In this document: positions 44,617 to 56,600 of the stretch, piece by piece
Numbering within the stretch: the stretch's first letter is position 1
Layout: each line of letters opens with the position of its first letter
Origin: Pseudomonadota bacterium
GTDB lineage: Bacteria > Pseudomonadota > Alphaproteobacteria > Azospirillales > Azospirillaceae
Length of the DNA: 64,000 nucleotides
Direction of reading: 5' to 3'
NCBI GenBank assembly: GCA_023423695.1
Contig: JAFAFA010000155.1
Span: 62,001-126,000 of the forward strand
Translations under genes and position numbers: made by a program
Notes under the pieces: generated by a model
What the model saw: the letters and a program-made list of their open reading frames with translations, nothing else
Told to the model about the DNA's origin: nothing
The model's database searches: none

Positions 44617-47600
44617 ATGGGGACTGTAATGGCTGCCGGTGGAACTCTGACCCTGGGCGCGGGTACGGACTATATTTTCTCCAAAACGGAGACCTGGTCC
44701 GGGATCAAGGGGTTCGGCACGCGTGGCGTGGTGTTGGATTCCCAAGGATACACCATTGCTGTCACCAACCTCGATCACATCACCGGTGGCAGAAATACTC
44801 CGGGCAGCGTCAAGAAGGACGTCATCCTGCTGGCGGGGGCGGGCGGCAACACCATCACCGTCTCGGGTTTGGAGACGCTGATCGGCAGCGGCGGCACCGA
44901 CCGCGTCATGGGCACTTCGACCGGCACGACCATGGCGGTGGAGTCGATCGAGACCTTCATCGGCGCCAGCAGCGGCACCAACCTGATCGTCCTGACCAAC
45001 GACGCCGGCAATACGATGTCGGTGGCCTATCTGAAATCCATCGTTGGCAGCGCCGGCAAGGATGTCATCAATTTCGGCGCCGACGGGCAGGTGGGAACAA
45101 CGACCGCCGTCACGGCGGTCGAGACGTTGATCGGCACCTCGGGTGACGATCTCATAGCGACCATCGCGGGCGGCAGCAACACCGTCCAGGTAAAGAACAT
45201 CGAGGTGTTTCTCGGCAACGCCACCGCCACGGTCAAAGACGTTGTCCTGCTCGGTTCCTCGGGCGGCACCATCGGCGCGAACTACATCGAGACGCTGATC
45301 GGCAGCAGCGCCCACGATGTCTTCACGATGGGCTACAAGATCGGCACGATCAACATGGCAACGGGTGGTGGCACCACCGCCGTGTCGATGATCGACACCA
45401 TCGTCGGTGGAACCGGCACCAAGAACACCGCCATCCTGCTGGACGTCGGCACCACCGTCACGGTCGCCAGCCTCAACACGCTGATCGGCGGCGGCGGCAA
45501 AGACGTCGTCAACATGACGTTCCGGGATGGATCGCCGATCATCGGCGTAGGCCCCATCGCTTGGAACACCGTCGGCAACACCATGCAGGTGGAAGCGCTC
45601 GAGACGGTGATCGGCACCACCGGCGAAGACGCGCTCATGGTGCTCGGGAACACCGGCATCACGATGAGCGTCACCGCGATCGAGACGATCATCGGCAGGG
45701 GGGGCGCTGACACGGTGTTGCTGGGCGCCGGCGGCAACACGGTCAAGGTCGCCTCGCTGGAAACGGTGATCGGCGGCGCCGGCAACGACGTGTTGTCGGT
45801 GACCGGCATCAGCGCCTTCAACGGCATGACGACGATGGTATCGTCGGTCGAGACGCTGATCGGCGGCACCGGCAACGACGTGGTGTGGTTGACCGAAACC
45901 GCTGGCACCGTCTACGTGTCCGGGATCGATACCATCTTCGTGGGCGGTCAGGCCATGGAGATCGGCAACACCGAGCGTGTGCTGGTCTTCCCGATGGCGG
46001 TGTCCGCGCCTTCGGCCCCCGATCTCAGCCCCGGCTCCGACTCCGGGACGCCGGGCGATTCCAAGACGAACACGACCCTGCCGACCCTGACCGGAACGGC
46101 AGCGGCGGGCAGCGTCGTCAATCTCTATGGCAACGGCATCGCGCTGGGCAGCGGGACCGCCGACGGGGCCGGCCATTGGGCGGTCACGGCGACCACGGCG
46201 CTCGCCGACGGCACCTGGACGATGACGGCGAAGACCGTCTCCTCCGGCATGGAGAGCGCGGCGTCGGGCGAGTTTCTGCTGACCATCGATGCGACGGCGC
46301 CGACCGCGCCGACCCTGTCCTACACGCCGGGCTCCGACAGCGGCCGCTCGTCCTCCGACGGTGTCACCAACGTCAATACGCCGACCGTGACGGGCACGGC
46401 GGAGGCGGGAAGCACGGTCACCCTGTATCTCGACGGGGTGAGCGTCGGAACCACGACCGCCAGCGGCGTCGGCGCCTGGACGATCACCACGCCGACGGTC
46501 TCCCAGGGCAGCCACACCCTGACGGCACGCGCGGTGGACACCGCCGGCAACACGAGCAATGCCTCGACCGCCCTCGCGCTCACGGTGGACACGACGGTTG
46601 CGGCGCCCACCGGTATTGCGCTGGCGACGGCGAGCGATACCGGGACCCTCGGCGACAACCTCACCGCCGTCAACACCCCGGTCATCGGCGGCACGGCGGA
46701 GGCCAACGCCGTCGTCAGCCTGTACAAGGATTCCACCAGCCTTCTCGGCAGCGCGACCGCCGATGGAAGCGGCGTCTGGCGGATGACGCTGGGCGCGCTG
46801 GGCGAAGGCGCACATACCCTCACCGCGCGCGCGGTCGATCTGGCGGGCAACAGCAGCGCCGCCTCGAACCAGTTCACCATCACCATCGACACCACGCCGC
46901 CGACCGCTCCCTCCGCCCCATCGCTGACGGCGGCGTCGGACAGCGGAAGCTCCTCCTCCGACCGGCTGACGAACGTCAGGACGCCGACCTTCACCGGCAC
47001 GGCCGAGGCGAACAGCGTCATCGATCTCCTGGTCTCCGGCAGCGTGGTGGGAACCGGCACCGCCGACGGCTCCGGCGCCTGGACCGTGACCGCCGGCAGC
47101 CCCCTTGCGGACGGTAGCTGGTCCTTCTCCACGCGCTCGCGCGATGCCGCCGGCAACACGCGCGACGGCGTGGGGAGCCTGAACGTCACCATTGACACCA
47201 CGGCTGACGCGCCGGGCGGCCTGAAGCTGACCGCCGCCACCGACACTGGTCGCAGCGCGACCGACGGCCTCACCAACCTGACCGCGCCCACCGTCGCCGG
47301 CACCGCGGCGGCCGGCAGCAGCGTGACGCTCTACGACGGCGCCGTGGCGCTCGGCACCGCGACGGCCAACGGCCAGGGTAACTGGGAAATCGCCACCAGT
47401 GGTCTCACCGTCGGCGCCCACACGCTGACGGCCAGGGCCGTCGATGCCGCGGGCAACACCAGCCTCGCCTCCAGCGCCTTCACCGTCACGGTGGACACCA
47501 GCGCCGCCGCTCCGACCGGGCTGGCCTTGGCGGTGGCGTCTGACACCGGCGTCACGGGGGATTCGAGGACCAACCTCACGACCCCCTCCGTCACGGGTAT

Positions 47601-50600
47601 GGCCGAGGCCTCCAGCGTCGTCCTTCTTTACGAGGGCTCGACCCTGCTCGGCCAAGCCACGGCGGGGGCCGACGGCAGTTGGACGGTCGCCTCATCCGCG
47701 CTGACCGGCGACGTTCACACCCTCACCGCCCGCGCCGTCGATCAGGCCGGCAACACCTCCGTCGCGAGCGGCGGCCTCGTCGTCAACATCGACCTGACGG
47801 CGCCGAACGCGCCCGGCGCGCTGGTGCTGAATTCCGACAGCGGCACGCCGAACGACAACCGGACCCGTATCACCACGCCGGTGATCGCGGGCACCGCCGA
47901 GGCCGGAAGCACCGTGCGGCTGTATGAAGGCGGCACCCTGCTCGGGACGGGCACGGCCGACCTTTCCACGGGTGCCTGGACGATCACTTCCTCCAGCCTG
48001 GGGGAGGGGGCTCACACGCTGACCGCGCGGGCGGTGGACACCGCCGGCAATACGGGCTCCGCCTCCGCCGTCCTCGCCATCACAATCGACCAGACCTCGG
48101 CCACGCCGGGCGGCTTGGCGTTGAGCAGCAACACCAACAGCGGCAGCCTGGCCGACGCCCTGACCAACGCACTGGCCCCGACGATCACCGGTACGGCCGA
48201 GGCCGGCGCCACGGTCACGCTGTATGGCGGCGGCTTGACCGCCAGCGCGACGGCCGACGGGTCGGGCCGCTGGGCCGCCACGATCACCGGCCTGACCGAG
48301 GGCGTCCACACCCTGACCGCCAGCGCCGTGGACGTGGCCGGCAACACCAGCCAGCCGTCCGCCGGCCTTGTCGTCAGCATCGACCGGACCGGACCGGGGC
48401 TGTCGGTGCCGACGGCGGACACGGCCGGTCCCTCGGGCCAGTTCACCCCGATCCTTTCGGGCACCGCCGAGGCCAACAGCGTCGTGACCCTGTACGACGG
48501 CGCCGTGGGAGCGGCGGTGCTTGGGGTCGTGACCGTGGACAACACCGGCTTGTGGTCGATCACCACGCCGGAGCTCGGCGGCGGCACCCACACCATGACC
48601 GCGCGCGCGCTGGACGCGGCCGGCAACGAGACCATCACGACCACGGCGCTGTCGGTGACCGGGCGTGTCGGCGTGCCCGGCGGCCTGCAGCTCGTCTCCG
48701 ATTCCGGCGTGGCCAACGACGGGATCACCAATGTGGTCTCGCCGATCCTGACGGGAACCGCGCTCGCGGGCTCAACGGTCTCCCTTTACAGCGGCCTGAC
48801 GCTGATCGGCACCGGCACAGCCGATGGCAGCGGCGTGTGGACCATCGCCTCGACAGGGACGCTGGCGACCGGCGGCGCCCACACGTTGTATGCCAGGATC
48901 GACGCCTATGGGACGGTCCTCACCTCCTCGGGCCTGACGGTCACCATCGACACCACGGCGCCCGATCAGCCGGGGGCGCTGGCGCTGCAAGCGGGGTCGG
49001 ACAGCGGCTCGAACGGCAACGACCGCATCACCAACCTCGAAGCGGTCACCGTCACCGGCACCGCCGAGGCGCGCAGCGTCGTTACCCTGTATGGCAACGA
49101 CGGGACCACGGCGCTCGGCACGGCCACCGCCTCCGACAGCGGGATATGGTCGCTCGGCACGGGCTCGCTGGCGGCCGGCGTCCACACGCTCACCGCCCGG
49201 GCGGTCGACGTCGCCGGCAATACCGGCGCCGCGTCCAGCGGCCTTGTCGTCACCATCGACCGCACTGCCGCCGCCCCGACCGGCCTCGCCCTGGCGAGCG
49301 GATCCGACACCGGCCTGGCGGGCGACGCGATCACCAGCGTCCTCGCCCCGACCATCACCGGGACGGCGGAAGCCAACGGTACCGTCTCGCTGTACAACGG
49401 CGCCAATCTCGTCGGCACCGCCACCGTGGACGGCACCGGCAACTGGTCGGTGACCGCCTCCGCGCTCGGCAACGGCACGCACAGCCTGACCGCGCGCGTC
49501 GTCGACGTCGTCGGCAACACCAGCGACGCCTCCTCGGCCTTCGTGGTCACCGTCGACACGATGGCGCCCGACGCGCCGGGCGGCCTTTCGATCGACCCGG
49601 CCGACGACAGCGGCGTCCGCGACAACGTCACCAACATCCGTGCGCAGACCGTCACCGGAACGGCGGAAGCCGGCGCCACCGTCGTCCTGTATGACGGCGC
49701 CACCGCGCTCGGCACGCAGGTGGCGACGGGCGGGGTCTGGACGATCGGGACGGGCACGCTTGCCGAGGGCGGGCACACGCTGACGGCGCGGGCTATCGAC
49801 GCGGCCGGCAACACGGGAGCCGCCTCGGCGGCGCTGACCGTCACCATCGACCTGTCCACCCCGGCCCCGAGCGCCATGGCGCTGACCGCGGCGTCGGACA
49901 CCGGCTACAGCGCCACCGACCGCATCACCAACGCCACGACGCTGTCGCTGACCGGCTCCGCCGAGGCGAACAGCACCGTCACCCTCTATGACGGGATTGC
50001 CGGCAGCCTGACGCCGCTGGCGACACTGGTCGCGGATGGCAACGGCGCCTGGTCCTATACCGGAACAGCGTTCGCCGAGGGCACGCACACCCTCACCGCC
50101 ACGGCGGTGGACCCCAGCGGCAATACGTCGAGCGGTGCCGGCACGCTGGTGGTGACGGTCGACCTGACCGTCGATGCGCCCGGCACGCCGGCCCTGGCCC
50201 TTGCGTCGGACACCGGGGTGCCGGGCGACGGGAAGACCCGCCTGCTCGCGCCCACCTTCACCGGCACGGTGGAGAGCGGCGCCGTGGTGTCCCTCTACGA
50301 CGGCGGCAATTTCGTCGGCATGGGCACGGCCAATGGCTCGGGCGTCTACTCCATCGAGACGCCGCTGAGCAATGGGGCGCACACGATCACGGCGCGCGTT
50401 GTCGATGCCGCCGGCAACGCCACGGCCGCCGCTTCGGCCCCCCTGGTCATCACCATCGATGCCGTCGCCCCCGACGCGCCGTCGGCGCCTGTGCTGGATT
50501 CGGGTTCCGACAGCAGCACGCAGGGCGATTTTATCACGTCGGTCGCCACGCCGACCGTGACCGGCACGGCCGAAGCGCTCAGCATCGTCCACCTCTACAG

Positions 50601-53600
50601 CGGCGGCGTCAGCGTCGGAACGGCCACCGCCGATGGTGCGGGTGTCTGGACGATCACCGCCAACAGCCTGTCCGACGGCGTCAACACGTTGACCGTCCGG
50701 TCCGTGGACGACGCGGGCAACACCAGCAGCGCCTCGGGCTCGCTTCTGCTGACCATCGACACCACGCCCCCGACCCCGGGCGGTCTGGCCCTGACGGCGG
50801 CCACAGACAGCGGCCGCGTCGGCAACGACGCAGTCACGTCGGTGACGGCGCCGGTCATCACCGGCACGGCCCAGGCCGGCAGCGTCGTCACGCTCTACGA
50901 CACCGACGGAAGCACCCTGCTGGGCAGCGCGACGGTGAACAGCCTCGGCCAATGGTCGGTCGCCAGCCCGACGCTGACCGAGGGACTGCACACGCTGTCG
51001 GCCCACGCGGTGGATCCGGCCGGCAACACGGCGGTCGTGGCGGCGGCCCTCGTCATCAACGTCGACCTCACCGTCCTGCCGTCGTCGGCGCCCAGCCTGA
51101 CCGCCGGCTCCGACAGCGGCCTCGCCAACGATCAGCTCACCAACGACACCACCCCCACGGTGAGCGGAAGCGCCGAGGCGCACAGCATCATCACCCTCTA
51201 CGCCGGTGCCACGCTCGTCGGTACGGGAACCGCCGATGGGTCGGGGAACTGGTCGGTGACCACCGGCACGCTGATCAACGGCAGCCACACGCTGGTTGCC
51301 CGCGTCACCGATCTGGCCGGCAACAGCACCGCCGCGGCTTCCGCTCCGCTGATCGTCACCATCGACACCGAAAACCTCACGATGTCGAATTTGGCCTTCG
51401 CGGCCGGGGACGACACCGGGGCGTCGGCCAGCGACGGGCTGACCAAGCTCGCCACGCCGACGATCGTCGGCACGGCGGAAAGCTTCAGCGTCGTCACCCT
51501 GTATGAAGGCAACGTCAGCGTCGGTTCGGCAACGGCCGACGCGACCGGCGCCTTCTCCCTCACCACGAATGCCTTGTCACAGGGCACCCATTCGCTGACC
51601 GCGCTCAGCGTCGACCGGGCCGGCAACACCTCCACGGTGTCGAGCAGCCTTGTCCTGTCGGTCGACCTGTCCACCCCGCAGCCCAGCCTGCTCATGGCCG
51701 TGGCGTCCGACAGCGGCATCTCGAACAGCGACCGCATCACCAACAACCAGATCCTGCCGCTGAGCGGCACGGCCGAAGCGGACAGCACCATCGTCCTGTA
51801 CGACGGCCTGACCGCGTTCGGCACCGTCGTCGCCGACAGCCTGGGCGGCTGGTCGCTGCTGTCCCCCTCGCTGGCGGCAGGCAGCCACAGCCTGACCGCC
51901 GAGGCGACCGACCTCGCCGGGAACCGCTCGACCTCCGCGGTTCTCGTCGTCACCATCGACACCGTTGCGGCGGTGCCCTCGCTGGGCCTGTCGGCGGCGA
52001 GCGACACCGGGATCACCGGCGACCGCATCACCAACGACGCTACGCCCGATTTCACGGGCACGACGGAGGCCGGCGGGTTCGTCTCGCTTTATGAAGGCAC
52101 CACCCTGCGCGGGACGACAACCGCAGATGGCGCGGGCCTGTGGACCATCACCAGCAGCCAGATGGGCAACGGCCCGCATACGCTGACCGCGCGCGGCATG
52201 GATGCGGCCGGCAACACCAGCGTTCTGTCCTCGGCGGTGGTGATCACCATCGACACGGTCGTGCCGAACGCGCCGACCGGTGTCACGCTCGCGCCCGGCT
52301 CCGACAGCGGGGCGTCGAACACCGACCGGCTCACCAACGTCGCGACGCCGACCCTGTCCGGCTCGGCCGAGGCCAACAGCACGGTCACGCTCTACAGCGG
52401 CTCCACCATCGTCGGCACGGCAACCGCCGGCGGCAACGGGGCCTGGACCGTCACCGCCGCGTCGCTGGCCGACGGCGTGAACACGCTGACGGTGAAGGCG
52501 ACCGACGCTGCCGGCAACACCAGCGCCGCCAGTTCGCCACTGGCCGTCACCATCGACACCGTTCAGGCGGCGCCCGGCACCCCGGTCCTGGGCGCCGCTT
52601 ACGACAGCGGAACCTCCAGCACGGACGGCATCACCAGAATCGTCAACCCGACGATCACCGGCACGGGCGAGGCCGGCAGCGTCGTTACCCTGTATGACGG
52701 CGGCGTGAGCTACGGCTCCGCCACCGTGAACGGGCTGGGCGTGTGGTCGATCGCCACCGGCACCCTTCTCCCAGGCACCCGGACCCTCACCGCCAGCGCA
52801 ATCGACCGCGCCGGCAACAGTTCGGTCGCTTCCGCCGGGCTGGTCATCACGATCGACACCTCGGCGGCGGCGCCGGGGACGCCGTCGCTCGTCGTCGACA
52901 GCGGCGCCTCCAGCACCGACCGTCTCATCAACACCGGTTCGCCGACCCTCACCGGCACGGCCGAGGCGAACGGCCTCGTCCGGCTCTATGACGGCGCCAG
53001 CCTCGTCGGATCCGGCACGGCCGACGGGCTGGGCGTCTGGACGATTGCAGCCAGCGGGCTCGGCGCGGGTGCGCACACGCTGTCGGCCCGGATGGTCGAT
53101 GCCGCCGGCAACACCAGCGATCCGTCGGCGACGCTGACCATCACCGTGGACACCACGGCGCCCAGCGCGCCGGGAACTCCGTCGCTCAGCGCCGGCTCGA
53201 ACAGCGGTTCAACGGCCGACCGCATCACCTCGGTCTTCGCCCCGACCATCACCGGCACGGCCGAGGCGAACAGCCTCGTCACGCTGTACGACGGCGCGAC
53301 GGCGCTCGGCACCGTGACGGCTGACGGCAGCGGCGTCTGGTCGACCACCACGCCGTCGCTGGCCGATGGGACACACACGTTGTCCGCCGTTGCGCTGGAC
53401 TTGGCGGGCAACACCAGCGCCGCCTCCACGGCGCTGACGGTCACCATCGACACCACGGCGGCCGCCCCGACGGGGCTCGCGCTGGCTGCGGCCTCCGACA
53501 CCGGCATTCGGGGCGACAACCTGACCTCTGCCACCACCCCGACCATCACCGGCCGGGCGGAGGCGGGGAGCGTCGTCACCCTGTTCAAGGTGGGGGAACC

Positions 53601-56600
53601 GGCGCCGCTCGGCACCGGCACCGCCGACAGCACGGGCGCCTGGTCGATCACCAGTTCCGTCCTGGCGGGCGGCACCGGAACGGCGCATTCGCTGTTCGCC
53701 ACGATCGTCGATGTGGCAGGCAACACCAGTTCCGCCTCCGCTTCGCTGAACTTCACCATCGACACCGAGCCGGATGCGGTCTCGATTGCGCTTGCCCCGT
53801 CGTCGGACACCGGCTCCTCCAACAGCGACCGGATCACCTCCGACACCATGCCGACGCTCAGCGGCATCGTGGGAACGGACACGCTCGGCGCCGGCCGGGT
53901 CGTCACGATCACCAGCGCGTTCAACGGGGGGACCGCCCAAGCCATCGGGACGGTGGTGGCGGACGCCGCGACCGGCGCCTGGAGCTTCACGCCGTCGAGT
54001 TCCCTGGCCGCAGGGGTCTACAACTTCGGAATCTCCTCGTTCGACAATGCGGGGAACGCGGGCGTCAACGGCCTCACGGTGACCATTGATCTCACCGCCG
54101 ACACACCCGGCGGGCTGGCCCTCGCCACCGGATCGGACAGCGGCCGCGACACGACCGACAACAAGACGAACGTCACCGCACCGGTCATCACCGGCACCGC
54201 CGAAGCCGGCAGCATCGTCACGCTCTACGACAATGCCGTCTCCGTCGGGACGGTCACGGCAAGCGGGCTTGGCACTTGGTCCTTCACCACGCCGACGCTG
54301 GCCGACGGCGCCCACACCTTCACGGCCAGGGCCGTGGACGTCACCGACAACACCAGCGGCCTTTCCGCCGCACTGGTCGTCACCGTCGATACGCAGGCCG
54401 CCGCGCCAAGCGGTCTCACCCTGACGACCGATTCCGGCAGCAGCGCAACCGACCGCGTGACCAACGTCGCGTCGCCGACGATCCGCGGCACGGCCGAAGC
54501 CTCCAACGTCGTCATGCTGTATGACGGCTCGGCCCTGGTCGGCATGTCGACCGCCGGTCTCGACGGCAACTGGACGGTGCAGGCCATCGGCCTGGCAGAT
54601 GGCGAGCGCACCCTGACGGCGACGACCATAGACCAGTTCGGCAACACCAGTGCCGCTTCGGCCGCCCTGCTCGTCACCATCGACACCGCCGCGCCCCAAC
54701 CCTCGTCGCTCTTCCTGACGGCGGGCTCCAACAGCGGCTCGACCGCCGATCTCGTGACCAACGTCGCGACGCCTACCCTGACCGGGACGGCGGAGGCGGG
54801 CAGCGTGGTCATGCTGTACAACGGCGCCACCCTCCTGAACACGACGACATCCGACGGCGCCGGCGCCTGGACGATGAGTTCGGCGTCGTTGGGCGTGGGC
54901 ACGCACAGCCTGACCGTCATCTCCCGCGATGTGGCGGGCAACACCGGCGCAGCCTCGGATCCGCTCGTCGTCACCATCGATCTCACCTCGACCACGCCCA
55001 CCGGGCTGGGGCTGGGCACTGGCTCCGACAGCGGCGCGCTGGCAACCGACCGCATCACGAACGTCGCCACGCCCACGGTCCTGGGCGTGGCGGAGGCGAA
55101 CAGCGTCGTCACGCTGCACGACGACGTGAGCGGCCTGAACGTCGGCACGGCCACCGCCGACGGGTCCGGCGTTTGGTCCATCGACGTCGCCTCGGCGCTT
55201 TCCAACGGCACGCATTCGCTGACCGCGACCGCCGTCGATGTGGCGGGCAACACCAGCGCCGCCGGGGTGCTCGTCGTCACCATCGACACGGCGGCAACCG
55301 TTCCGACGACGCCGGTGTTGACGGTGGGCTCCGACCGCGGCAGCTCGAACAGCGACCGGCTGACGTCCGACAGCACGCCGACGGTGAGCGGAAGCGCCGA
55401 GGCCAACAGCGTCATCACCCTGTACGACGGCAGCGTCTTCGTCGGGCTCGGGACCGCCGGCAGTGACGGCCTGTGGTCGGTGACGGCCGGCGCCCTGACC
55501 GAGGGCGCGCACACGCTCACCGTGCGGGCGACGGACGTGGCCGGGAACACCAGCGACGCCTCGGGCGAACTGGTCGTGACCATCGACCTGACGACGGCCG
55601 TCCGTTCGATCATGCGGGCGAGCGGAAGCGCGGTCGCCAACAGCGTCGTCACCCTCTACGAGGGCGTGAACCCTGCCGGGGAAGGCATCAACTTCTTCGG
55701 GTCGGCGACCGCCGACGCCAACGGCCTGTGGACCCTGCTGGCAAGCGACCTGGGCGTGGCAGACTATACGTTGACCGCGGTGGCGCCCGGCGCGAACAGC
55801 GGCACGGCAGGGCCGTCCGCTCCGCTCGTGACCATCGATGTCGTGACGCCCGTCCGCTCGATGCTGCTGGCCCAGGCGTCCGACACCGGCAGCGGGCGCG
55901 ACGACCTGCTGACCAACGACACCACGCCGACGCTCATCGGCATGGTCGAGGCGGACAGCGTGGTCACGCTGTATGACGGCAACCTTGCGGTGGGCACCAC
56001 GACGGCCGATGGCACCGGCGCCTGGACGATCACCTCGGCGACGCTGGGCTCCGGCCTGCGTCAGCTTTCGGTCACGACGGTGGACCGGGCCGGGAACACG
56101 GCCACCTCCGCGTCGGGGCTGGCGGTGACAATCGACACGACCGCGCCGTCGGCACCCGCCGTCCCGGCGCTGAGCCCCGACAGCAACAGCGGCCGTCTCA
56201 ACAACCTCGTGACCAACGTCCGGCAACCGGTGCTGACCGGCAACGCCGAGGCGAACGCGCACATCCTGCTGTACGCCAATGGCACGCTGGTGGGCGAGAC
56301 CGATGCGGATGCGTCCGGGAACTGGTCGGGCGGCACCTCGGCGCTGAGCCTCGGCGCCCAGACCATGACGGTCAGGGCCGTGGACGCGGCCGGCAACACC
56401 TCGTCGGCCAGCAGCGGCCTGACGCTGACCATCACGCCGGAAAGCGCCGCCCCGACGGGCATTGGGTTGGCCCCGGCGTCCGACAGCGGCGTCCAGGCCG
56501 ACCAGCTGACCAACGTCCGGACTCCGACCATCACCGGATCGGCGGTGGCGAACAGCGTGGTGACGCTGTACGACTACATCACCGTCGTCGGGACCGGAAC

